Below are positions 26,714 to 34,377 of a stretch of 64,000 bases of DNA, one piece after another. The translations under genes were made by a program, and so were the position numbers. How positions within the stretch are numbered: the stretch's first letter is position 1; each line of letters starts with the position of its first letter. The notes under the pieces were generated by a model, which saw only the letters and a program-made list of their open reading frames with translations, ran no database searches and had not been told where the DNA came from. Source of the DNA: Lachnospiraceae bacterium (GTDB lineage: Bacteria > Bacillota_A > Clostridia > Lachnospirales > Lachnospiraceae); assembly GCA_017561985.1 (NCBI GenBank), contig JAFZAZ010000005.1, positions 29,139-93,138 of the forward strand, given 5' to 3'.

Positions 26714-27979
26714 TCATGCGAGCTCAAACAACTCGCGGATCGCGTCCTCGTTCATCTTGCTGCCGATGACGCAGATGCGTCCGATGATATCGGGCTGGCC
26801 GTCGCGGATCTCATACTCGCCGGGCGTCAGATCGAAATAATGCCATTTGCCCTCCGGATCCGGAACCATTCCCTTCGCACGAAGGATCATGCCGTACTCC
26901 TCAGAGTTTGCAAGCTTCTCGAGAATATCGCGGAGCGTCTCCTCCTCGTACTTCTTGACCGTCTCGCGGCCGAAGCTCGTGAACACCTCGTCGGCATGGT
27001 GATGATGATGGTGGTGTCCTTCATGGTGATGGTGGCACTCGCACTCCTCGTCATCGCACTCCTCACCGTCCTCATGGTGGTGATGGTGGTGATGATGGCT
27101 TTCGCACTCCTCATCGTCGTCATCGTCGTGATGATGGTGGTGATGGCACTCGCACTCCTCATCGTCGTCATCGTCGTGATGATGGTGGTGATGGCTTTCG
27201 CACTCCTCATCGTCGTCATCGTCGTGATGATGGTGGTGATGGCACTCGCACTCCTCATCGTCATCATCGTCGTCGTGGTGATGATGGTGGCTCTCGCACT
27301 CCTCATCGTCGTCATCGTCGTGATGGTGGTGATGTCCGCAGACCGGACATACCTCCTCTTCCTCGAGCAGCTGCTTTGCGAGGTCAACCTTCGTCTCCAT
27401 CGCCTTCAGAATCTGCTCCCCCGTGAGCTCATCCCACGGAGTCGTGACGATCGTAGCGTCCGCGTTCTTCTCGCGAAGAAGCTTTACGCATGCCTGCAGC
27501 TTGTCCTCGGAAACAAACTGGCTGCGGCTTAAAAGGATCGTGTGAGCGCACTCAACCTGATTGTTGAAGAACTCACCGAAGTTTTTCATGTAAATGCGGC
27601 ATTTGCCGGCGTCAACAACCGTCACAAGGCCGGTTACGACCATCTCGGGATCGCCGATGCCTTCGATCGCGCGCACAACGTCGGAAAGCTTACCGACACC
27701 GGAGGGCTCGATGAGGATGCGGTCCGGATGGAACTGCTCCTTCACCTGCGTGAGCGCCTTGCCGAAATCTCCGACCAGCGAGCAGCAGATGCAGCCCGAA
27801 TTCATCTCGGTGATCTCGATGCCGGCGTCCTTTAAAAAGCCGCCGTCGATGCCGATCTCACCGAACTCGTTCTCGATTAAAACTACTTTCTCGCCCTTAT
27901 ATCCGTCCGCGAGAAGCTTCTTGATGAGCGTTGTCTTGCCTGCGCCCAAAAAGCCGGAAAATACAGTAACCTGAATCAT
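26714..27979 (-). CDS. G3E GTPase (CobW/ZNG1 type) with His/Asp/Glu/Cys repeat
   Basis: A 421-residue GTPase of the COG0523 family, which loads or allocates metals, often zinc. The G domain (1-200) has Walker A GFLGAGKTT (residues 9-17), a metal-binding CICC (63-66), and EPSGVGK. Residues 211-328 form an exceptional low-complexity insert: CPVCG, then about six tandem units of the 16-residue type HHHHHHDDDDDEECES or ECEC, with about 47 His in all and a final run of seven His. The CobW C-terminal domain follows (331-421). Such His stretches store or deliver metal ions; here the amount is unusual. The start at 27979 is fixed by GGAG seven bases upstream. It heads a small group with the second GTPase. 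Confidence 0.93.
   Translation of the reverse strand: MIQVTVFSGFLGAGKTTLIKKLLADGYKGEKVVLIENEFGEIGIDGGFLKDAGIEITEMNSGCICCSLVGDFGKALTQVKEQFHPDRILIEPSGVGKLSDVVRAIEGIGDPEMVVTGLVTVVDAGKCRIYMKNFGEFFNNQVECAHTILLSRSQFVSEDKLQACVKLLREKNADATIVTTPWDELTGEQILKAMETKVDLAKQLLEEEEVCPVCGHHHHHDDDDDEECESHHHHHDDDDDDEECECHHHHHHDDDDDEECESHHHHHHDDDDDEECECHHHHHHDDDDDEECESHHHHHHHHEDGEECDDEECECHHHHEGHHHHHHHADEVFTSFGRETVKKYEEETLRDILEKLANSEEYGMILRAKGMVPDPEGKWHYFDLTPGEYEIRDGQPDIIGRICVIGSKMNEDAIRELFELA
26996..27349. repeat. Tandem repeat encoding (H)6(D)5EECE[C/S] units
   Basis: The repeat unit is about 48 bases, reading on the plus strand as alternating blocks of CATCATC-like and TCGTCATCG-like codons with CACTCGCACTC between. 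The units differ mostly at the last codon (Cys or Ser) and by one or two His codons. It encodes residues 211-328 of the G3E GTPase. The regular register suggests expansion by slippage or unequal exchange, and the number of units may vary between strains. Confidence 0.9.
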
Positions 27980-28032
27980 TTCTGTCACTCCGTTTCTTAC
28001 TGTGTTTCGCCGTAAAATGCGGCGTGTTGTGC

Positions 28033-28467
28033 TTATTTTACGCCTGTCGATCCGAACCCGCCGCGGGAAGAGCCGCCCAGGTGCTCTACTTCCTCGAACA
28101 CAAGCTTCGGCTGGTTCTTCATGATGCGGAACTGGCAGATCCGGTCGTTGACGTGAATCTCCGTGTCGCGCATCGCAAGCGCGGGAAATCTCCACTCATC
28201 CTCGTCGCCGCAATAGCTGTGGTCGACAACGCCCATGTGGTTCGTCTGGATGATTCCGAAGTTCTTGAATGTCGAGCTGCGCGGCACGATGTGCGCCTCG
28301 TAGCCCGAAGGAAGCTCCACGGCGATGCCGAGCCGGATCAGGCGGCTTTCACCCGCCTTCAGCGTGACATCCTCCGCGCTCCGCAGATCGATCCAGTCCG
28401 AAACGCCGTCGATATAGCGCAGGTGCTCGATCTCTTTGCTGATGTATCGGATCTTAAGAGTTTCCAT
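28033..28467 (-). CDS. dut: dUTP diphosphatase
   Basis: A 144-residue trimeric dUTPase that hydrolyses dUTP to dUMP, limiting uracil in DNA. Motifs in order: [13 protein letters not shown] (I), [10 protein letters not shown] (II), [12 protein letters not shown] (III), RICQFRI (IV) and RGGFGSTG at the C-terminus (V). Motif III has [11 protein letters not shown], with Asp as the nucleophile-positioning residue, and motif V closes the active site. AAGGAG lies six bases before the ATG. It follows the M18 aminopeptidase gene by 21 bases, and precedes the G3E GTPase by 53 bases, in one direction. Confidence 0.94.
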   Translation of the reverse strand: METLKIRYISKEIEHLRYIDGVSDWIDLRSAEDVTLKAGESRLIRLGIAVELPSGYEAHIVPRSSTFKNFGIIQTNHMGVVDHSYCGDEDEWRFPALAMRDTEIHVNDRICQFRIMKNQPKLVFEEVEHLGGSSRGGFGSTGVK

Positions 28468-28488
28468 AGTGTCTCCTTACGCCGCGTG

Positions 28489-29895
28489 TCACATCGCGCG
28501 GTAGAAAGCAAGATATCCCTGAAGCGCCTCGTACAGGTCAGCCTTGCTGATGACCTCCCACGGCGCATGCATGTTCTGTACGGCAACGCCGCAGTCGATG
28601 ACATTCATTCCGTAGTTGCCCATGATGTAAGCGATGGTTCCGCCGCCGCCCTGGTCAACCTTGCCGAGCTCCGCCGTCTGGAAACTTACGTTCGCGTCGT
28701 CGAACGCCTTGCGGATCTTCGCAAAATACTCGGGGTTCGCATCGTTCGAGCCTGATTTGCCGCGGGAACCGGTGTACTTGTTGAACACCAGACCGCATCC
28801 GAAATATGCAGCGTTCTTGCGCTCGAACACGCCCGCGTAATTCGGGTCGTACGCAGCGCTTACATCCGAGGAAAGCATTACGGAATTCTGCATTGCACGG
28901 CGCAGCTTAAGCTCGCTGTACTCTCCCATGCGGTCCAGAAGTTCCGCAACCGTGTTTTCGAAAAATTTGGAGTGCATGCCCGTTGCGCCGACACTTCCGA
29001 TCTCCTCCTTGTCGACAAGAAGGCAAACCATCGTGCGTCCGTGCCACGCGGGAATGTTCGTTTCATCCGAAACAACGCGGAACAACGCCTCTGCGGAAGG
29101 GTATGCACAGCAACGGTCATCGTGGCCGTAGCCCATCAAAAGCGAGCTGTCGATGCCCATGTCGCGAGCCTCGCCTGCGGGAACGATCTCGATCTCCGCG
29201 GAGAGGAAGTCGTCCTCCTCAACGCCGTACTTCTTCGAGAGAAGCTTCCACACATTTGCGCGAACCGCATATTCCTTCTCACCCTTGAGCGGGATTGTTG
29301 CGAACGTCACGTTGAGATCCTCGCCCTCCACGACCGTCGCGCCCTTCTTCTGAAGCTGATCCGCACCGAGGTGGATCAAAAGGTCGCTCACGCCAAACAC
29401 CGGATCACCGGGCTCGTCGCCGATATTTACTTTTACCGTCGTACCATCCTTGCGGCAGATCACACCGTGCATCGCAAGCGGGATCGTCACCCACTGGTAC
29501 TTCTTGATTCCGCCGTAGTAATGCGTATCCAAAAGCGCAATCTCCGTGTAATCGTCCTCATACACCGGAACCTGCTTAAGGTCAAGGCGCGGCGAATCGA
29601 TGTGTGCGCCGAGAATCTTCATTCCGTTCTCAAGCGGCTCGCTGCCCACCACGAACAATGCGACGATCTTGCCCATCAAAGAAGCATAGATCTTGTCTCC
29701 GGCCTTCGCCTTCTTCACGTCCGCAATGTTCTTGAAGCCGAGCGATTTCGCTTTCTTCACGATCGCGTCCGCGCACTCGCGCTCCGTCTTGTTTGCGCTC
29801 AGAAACCTGCGGTACTCCTCCGCAAAATCCATCACTGCGGACATCGTCTTTTTGTCGTACTTTAGCCATGCATTTTTCGAAAGCTGTGTACTCAT
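28489..29895 (-). CDS. M18 family aspartyl/glutamyl-type aminopeptidase
   Basis: A 468-residue cytoplasmic metalloaminopeptidase of family M18. Zinc ligands and catalytic residues appear in order: GAHIDSPRLD (His and Asp), GYGHDDR (bridging Asp), DKEEIGS (catalytic Glu pair), SSDVSAAYDP (Asp) and MHAPWE (His) near the C-terminus. Length is as expected. Clostridial members of this branch are listed as 'aminopeptidase' without a firm substrate, acidic or neutral residues being usual. AAGGAGG lies eight bases before the start. The gene lies between hslO and dut. Confidence 0.93.
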   Translation of the reverse strand: MSTQLSKNAWLKYDKKTMSAVMDFAEEYRRFLSANKTERECADAIVKKAKSLGFKNIADVKKAKAGDKIYASLMGKIVALFVVGSEPLENGMKILGAHIDSPRLDLKQVPVYEDDYTEIALLDTHYYGGIKKYQWVTIPLAMHGVICRKDGTTVKVNIGDEPGDPVFGVSDLLIHLGADQLQKKGATVVEGEDLNVTFATIPLKGEKEYAVRANVWKLLSKKYGVEEDDFLSAEIEIVPAGEARDMGIDSSLLMGYGHDDRCCAYPSAEALFRVVSDETNIPAWHGRTMVCLLVDKEEIGSVGATGMHSKFFENTVAELLDRMGEYSELKLRRAMQNSVMLSSDVSAAYDPNYAGVFERKNAAYFGCGLVFNKYTGSRGKSGSNDANPEYFAKIRKAFDDANVSFQTAELGKVDQGGGGTIAYIMGNYGMNVIDCGVAVQNMHAPWEVISKADLYEALQGYLAFYRAM

Positions 29896-29930
29896 ATTTA
29901 TTTCCTCCTTACGCGGCAGCCGTCTGTTTT

Positions 29931-30851
29931 TTATCTGTCGACGGCGGCCTCCGCTATTGTTTTCAATTCCTGTGCGGTGAACTCGTACTTCTTACCGCAG
30001 AACTGACACACGATCTCAACCGACTCATCCCCGCGGATCAGCGACATGAGGTCGTTCTTTCCGAGGCTCGCGAGTCCCTTCGTGTAACGCTCCTTCGAGC
30101 AGTTGCAGGAAAATGCCGCGCCGCACTCCCCTGTGAATTCCGGCTGAAGTCCGTCGAGCACTCGCGACAGGATTCTCTCCGGCGTAAGTCCCGCGGAGAG
30201 CATCTCGGTCACGGACGGGAGCGACTTCAGGTTCACTTCCAGCTGCGAAATAACCTCGTCGGGAACGTCGGGCATCAGCTGTACGATAAATCCGCCGGAC
30301 TGCAGCACGCTGCCGTCGCGGTCGACCAAAACACCGAGGCCGACGCTCGATGGCGTCTGTTCCGACGCCGCAAAATAATATGTGAGATCCTCGGCGATCT
30401 CGCCCGTCTGCAGCTCGATATCGCCGACATAGGGCTCCTTGAGGCCGAGGTCCTTGATGACGCTGAGCACTCCGATTCCGACCGCCGCTCCGACGCCGAG
30501 ATGCCCGTCCGGGCGATCCGGTGCCTCTGCGTTCGGATTGCCGACGTAACCTTTCACGTTGCCGTGGGAGTCGGCCGTCGCGAGCAATCCGTTCAAAGGT
30601 CCCGAGGAATCGATGCGGACCGTCAGCATGTCGCGGTCACCTTTCATCATGACGCCCATCATCGCCGAGGCACTCAGCAGTCTTCCGAGAGCCGCCGTCG
30701 CCACAGGCGTCAGGTCATGTGCCATGCGCGCCGTCTCCGCAATGCCGCGGGACGTGATTGCGAACGCCCGCACAAACTCGTCCGCAGCGGTTGCGCGAAC
30801 GATATAATCCTTTCCTGTCTCACTCACGATCGAATGTCCTTCCCGTATCAT
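29931..30851 (-). CDS. hslO: Redox-regulated chaperone Hsp33
   Basis: A 306-residue holdase that is switched on when oxidation releases its zinc and opens its C-terminal domain. The zinc cysteines are present in CNC (~residue 245) and CQFC (~residue 280), in the order CxC then CxxC. The N-terminal domain has ARTAALGRLLSASAMMG-like helices and the GGVLGV-type core with GYVGNP. The start at 30851 overlaps the stop of the methyltransferase gene (ATGA), so translation is probably coupled. Oxygen or bleach stress protection is the known role. Confidence 0.95.
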   Translation of the reverse strand: MIREGHSIVSETGKDYIVRATAADEFVRAFAITSRGIAETARMAHDLTPVATAALGRLLSASAMMGVMMKGDRDMLTVRIDSSGPLNGLLATADSHGNVKGYVGNPNAEAPDRPDGHLGVGAAVGIGVLSVIKDLGLKEPYVGDIELQTGEIAEDLTYYFAASEQTPSSVGLGVLVDRDGSVLQSGGFIVQLMPDVPDEVISQLEVNLKSLPSVTEMLSAGLTPERILSRVLDGLQPEFTGECGAAFSCNCSKERYTKGLASLGKNDLMSLIRGDESVEIVCQFCGKKYEFTAQELKTIAEAAVDR

Positions 30852-31690
30852 CCGTAATATTTGTTGGATTGAAAGCCCTCCTTCGCAACGATCACGAACC
30901 GTTCCGTCGTCTCCGTCGCTGGCTCCTTTGTGTAGCCGTCATACGCAGCCACGAACGTCATTCCGCTCTGCGCAAGCAGCTCCTTGATCGTCTCAAGCGA
31001 GTACGCGCGCTGCACATGCGTCTCATCGCTGCGCACATACCGGTCCTCTTCCGGACCGTCTCCCTCGCGGAGGAAAATGGTGAGACGATACTCGTTGAGC
31101 CCATTTTCCGCATCGTATGCATTGTCCCAGATGAGCGTCGAATCGTCATAATCCTCGACGCGCACGCCGTTTCCGAGAACCTTCTCGTAATACCGCGGCG
31201 TTTTCATGTCAAAACAGAACACGCCGTCTTTGTCCAGATAATTGTTGACGAGCCGAAACGTCTCCGCGAGCTCGTCCTCGGTCGTCAGATAGTTGAGCGT
31301 GTCGCAGACGCTCACCATCGCGGCCGTCGTACCGTACAATTCAAACGATCGCACGTCCTGGCACAGGTACGTGATACGCCCGGAATCGTCGAACTCCTCA
31401 TCGCCCGATTCCTCGTCCTCGCTGCCGCAAAGGTCTGCGAGTCGCTCGTACTCCCTGTCCTGCGCGACCATCAGCATCTCCTCCGACGCGTCGAGTCCGA
31501 TGACATCGTAACCCGCATCGCGCAGCCGACGGCTCATTTTCCCCGTTCCGCACCCGAGATCGGCCACGATCCCGCCGTCCGGAACTCCGCTTTCGCGCAA
31601 AATGCCGACCAGACGTAATGCCCATTCATCGTACGGAACATTGTCCATGCAGCGGTCGTAAATTGTCGAAAATGATGCGTACGGTTTCAT
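30848..31690 (-). CDS. Class I SAM-dependent methyltransferase
   Basis: A 280-residue soluble methyltransferase. The SAM loop VADLGCGTGKMSRRL (motif I, ~residue 42-56) and VIGLDASEEML follow the class I Rossmann pattern; YDRCMDNVPYDEW near the N-terminus and the CDTLNYL segment are typical of clostridial YodH-like proteins. An acidic insert (CGSEDEESGDEEFDDSG, ~residues 88-104) interrupts the fold between the second and third strands. The substrate is unknown. GGGGG is three bases before the ATG. The gene is translationally coupled to hslO, which hints at a role in oxidative stress or protein repair, but this is inference. Confidence 0.85.
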   Translation of the reverse strand: MKPYASFSTIYDRCMDNVPYDEWALRLVGILRESGVPDGGIVADLGCGTGKMSRRLRDAGYDVIGLDASEEMLMVAQDREYERLADLCGSEDEESGDEEFDDSGRITYLCQDVRSFELYGTTAAMVSVCDTLNYLTTEDELAETFRLVNNYLDKDGVFCFDMKTPRYYEKVLGNGVRVEDYDDSTLIWDNAYDAENGLNEYRLTIFLREGDGPEEDRYVRSDETHVQRAYSLETIKELLAQSGMTFVAAYDGYTKEPATETTERFVIVAKEGFQSNKYYG

Positions 31691-31730
31691 GTTTCCCCCG
31701 GTCTGCGGTACTTCGTATAAACGTGCATAA

Positions 31731-31760
31731 GAGTTGCCCCCCCTACAAGGAAGGCAACTC
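31731..31760 (-). terminator. Hairpin after xylB
   Basis: GAGTTGCC pairs with GGCAACTC around a 14-base loop 35 bases after the xylB stop. The following minus-strand bases are CTTATG, so the T-run is weak and the element may only slow transcription into the methyltransferase gene. Confidence 0.45.
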
Positions 31761-31794
31761 CGTTGTTCTGCAGTTCGTATCTGTTTTCGATGAC

Positions 31795-33276
31795 TTATCG
31801 ATTGGCTTCGGCAATCGCTGCAAACGCCGGCTTGAGTGCAGGATACAGAGAACGGAAGATCTGATATCTCTTCTCGTACTCGGCAACGATCGCAGGATCC
31901 TGCTCGATGGTGTCGACAACGCGGATCAGCTTGCCTGCAGCCTCCTCAACGGAAGCATACTCGCCGCAGCCTACAGCCGCAAGGATCGCAGCACCGTAGC
32001 CCGGACCCTCCTCGCAGTTGATCTTGTCAACCTTAACGTTCATGATATTCGCGAGAACCTTGCACCACAGCGGGCTCTTAGCGCCGCCGCCGATCGCGCG
32101 GATACGCTCGATCTTAACGCCGAAGGATCGTGCGATCTCAAGCGCATCACGAAGTGCGTACGTAACGCCCTCCATAACCGCAAGGGTCATATCCTCGCGC
32201 TTGGTGTCCATCGACATTCCGATGAAGCAGCCTCTTGCGTCGGGGTTGTTGTGAGGAGTGCGCTCGCCCATCAGGTACGGAAGATAGAACACGTTGTTCT
32301 TTCCGATCTCCTTGATGTTCTTCTGCTCTGCCGCATAGTCCTTCGTTCCGATGATATCGTCCATCCACCACTTGTTCGAGGATGCAGCGGAAAGCATGCA
32401 GCCCAGGAAGTGATACTTGCCGTTCGCATGTGCGAAGGAATGCATAGCGTTTGCGTCGTCAACGGCAAATTCATCCGTTGCGATAAACACGGTGCCCGAC
32501 GTTCCGAGCGAAACGCTGCACATACCATGCTCAAGCGTACCGGTTCCGACAGCGCCCGCAGCGTTGTCGCCTGCGCCGGCGATGATCTTAACGGTCTTCG
32601 GAAGTCCGAGCTCATCCGCAACAGCGGGAAGGATCGTTCCGACAACCTCGTAGCTCTCGAAAATCTTGGCAAGCTGCTCTTCCTTGATGCCGACGATGTC
32701 GATCATCTCCTTGGACCAGCACTTGTTCTTTACGTCGAAAAGAAGCATACCGGAAGCATCCGAAACATCCGTGCAGTGAACGCCGGAAAGAAGGTATGCA
32801 AGGTAATCCTTGGGAAGCATGATCTTGCAGATCTTCGCAAAGATCTCAGGCTCGTGCTTCTTCACCCACAAAAGCTTCGGAGCGGTGAAACCCGTAAGCG
32901 CCATGTTAGCGGTGTACGAGCTGATCTTCTCGCGTCCGATCACGTTGTTGAGGTAATCGCACTCTTCCTGCGTACGGCCGTCGTTCCAAAGGATCGCCGG
33001 ACGAAGCACATTGTCGTTCTCGTCAAGGATTACAAGACCGTGCATCTGACCGCCGAAGCTGATGCCGGCAACCTTCGAAGCGTCAACGCCCGCGATAAGT
33101 TCCCTGACGCCGATCTTCATCTGCGTCCACCAGTCCTCAGGCTTCTGCTCAGACCAACCGGTCTTCGGAAAATAAAGGGGATATTCCTTCGAGACAATAT
33201 TCACAATCGCACCCTCGGAGTCCATAAGCAGGAGCTTGACCGAGGAAGTACCGAGATCCACACCGATATAGTACAT
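31795..33276 (-). CDS. xylB: Xylulokinase
   Basis: A 493-residue FGGY-family sugar kinase phosphorylating D-xylulose with ATP. The N-terminal GVDLGTSSVKLLLMD phosphate loop, the SFGGQMHGL and WNDGRTQEE segments (substrate site), and GAGDNAAGAVGTG with GTSGTVF in the C-terminal ATP domain are all present. The HNNPDARG region after LMGERTPH is as in xylulokinases. The start is placed at the second ATG (33276), nine bases after GGAGG; the first ATG lies directly on the GGAGG. Its own promoter lies 74 bases upstream, which points to separate control. No xylose isomerase or transporter is in the window. Confidence 0.92.
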   Translation of the reverse strand: MYYIGVDLGTSSVKLLLMDSEGAIVNIVSKEYPLYFPKTGWSEQKPEDWWTQMKIGVRELIAGVDASKVAGISFGGQMHGLVILDENDNVLRPAILWNDGRTQEECDYLNNVIGREKISSYTANMALTGFTAPKLLWVKKHEPEIFAKICKIMLPKDYLAYLLSGVHCTDVSDASGMLLFDVKNKCWSKEMIDIVGIKEEQLAKIFESYEVVGTILPAVADELGLPKTVKIIAGAGDNAAGAVGTGTLEHGMCSVSLGTSGTVFIATDEFAVDDANAMHSFAHANGKYHFLGCMLSAASSNKWWMDDIIGTKDYAAEQKNIKEIGKNNVFYLPYLMGERTPHNNPDARGCFIGMSMDTKREDMTLAVMEGVTYALRDALEIARSFGVKIERIRAIGGGAKSPLWCKVLANIMNVKVDKINCEEGPGYGAAILAAVGCGEYASVEEAAGKLIRVVDTIEQDPAIVAEYEKRYQIFRSLYPALKPAFAAIAEANR

Positions 33277-33349
33277 AATACACATCCTCCGTAAAATGAA
33301 AGTATCTTGGGTTATCTGCCCTGAAAAACAGACAAAACCACCGACTTAT

Positions 33350-33378
33350 ATCTTACTCAAATCGATGGTTTCTGTCAA
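33350..33378 (-). promoter_or_regulatory. Promoter of xylB
   Basis: TTGACA (33373-33378) and TAAGAT (33350-33355) on the minus strand with a 17-base spacer. The 74-base leader contains no operator I can recognise. Confidence 0.68.
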
Positions 33379-33432
33379 GTATTCCATGGGTTTTTATACG
33401 ATGTTCCCGCGCTTCTGCGCGCTGTCGGAAGG

Positions 33433-34353
33433 TCAGGTCAGAAGACCCATCAGGCTCCGCGGAACAACGAACGAAACGGCGTGCTTTTTCACGGAAATGT
33501 GCGCCTGCATGCAGGAGCCGCCGTACTCGCCGTCGATTGTCCAGGCAACCTCGTCCTCGAACTCGAAAACAGCCTCGGTAATATGCCGGTATACGATCAG
33601 CGGATTGTCAAAATTGCCCTTCTTGATATCGTTCAGAAGGCCTGCCACCTGAAGCACTCCGGGCTCGCGGACCAGGAACAGTTCGAATTTGCCGTCGTTC
33701 AACCGTACCTCGGGTCCCGTGATACCGCGGAAACCGCCGATGGAGGACGAACTCACGACCATACCGACGATGAACGTGCCCTCGATCACCTCGTCAGGCA
33801 GCGTGATCGTCGCATTTACCGTCTCAATGTTGGCGAGCGCTCCCGCGCCGTTCAAAAGGTATGCGGCGTGTCCGATCGCGTTCTTCATCGACTGCGAAGT
33901 CGCGTACGAAACATCGGAAAATAAGCCGAATGCAGCCGTATAAACAACATTCTTGCCGTTGAAGCAGCCGATATCGCAGGGATAGTCCATGCCCGTGTGA
34001 GACAAAGCGGCAGCCTCGACAATATCCTTCGGGATGCTCAGCGAGTATCCGAAATCGTTAGTGCTTCCCGCGGGAAGATACACGACGGGAACTCTTTTTT
34101 CCTCGGGCAGCGACATAAGACCGTCGACAACCTCGTGGAGCGTTCCGTCTCCGCCGGAGCAGACGATCTTGACGCAGTCCCCCTCGGTCAGGTATGCGAT
34201 CACGGCGTCCTTTGCGTCATTTCTCCGCTTCGTCGGGGAGATCACCAGATCGTGCTCGTCGTCGATCAGTTCGTAGATGACGTCGTTGAGCTTGGCCACG
34301 ATCTTCTTGGTACCCGCATTCGGATTGTAAATAAACAGTACCTTGTTCCTCAT
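33433..34353 (-). CDS. Diacylglycerol kinase-family lipid kinase
   Basis: A 306-residue DagK/YegS-type lipid kinase using ATP to phosphorylate diacylglycerol or a similar lipid, for recycling membrane lipid. The N-terminal IYNPNAGT and the nucleotide loop SGGDGTLHEVVDGL (~residues 62-75) are the family hallmarks, then LPAGSTNDFGYSL and later GPEVRLNDGKFELFLVR, with a closing EVAWTIDGEYGGS. The start is the ATG at 34353, five bases after GAGG; the alternative GTG start at 34359 overlaps the ribosome binding site. It lies 24 bases after addA and may be read with it. Confidence 0.9.
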   Translation of the reverse strand: MRNKVLFIYNPNAGTKKIVAKLNDVIYELIDDEHDLVISPTKRRNDAKDAVIAYLTEGDCVKIVCSGGDGTLHEVVDGLMSLPEEKRVPVVYLPAGSTNDFGYSLSIPKDIVEAAALSHTGMDYPCDIGCFNGKNVVYTAAFGLFSDVSYATSQSMKNAIGHAAYLLNGAGALANIETVNATITLPDEVIEGTFIVGMVVSSSSIGGFRGITGPEVRLNDGKFELFLVREPGVLQVAGLLNDIKKGNFDNPLIVYRHITEAVFEFEDEVAWTIDGEYGGSCMQAHISVKKHAVSFVVPRSLMGLLT

Positions 34354-34377
34354 ATACACCTCAGAAAAAAAGAACTT

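Noticed and set aside
26996..27349. Possible CRISPR array or minisatellite of regulatory type
   Set aside because: Units are directly adjacent without unique spacers and encode in-frame His/Asp/Glu/Cys residues of the GTPase.
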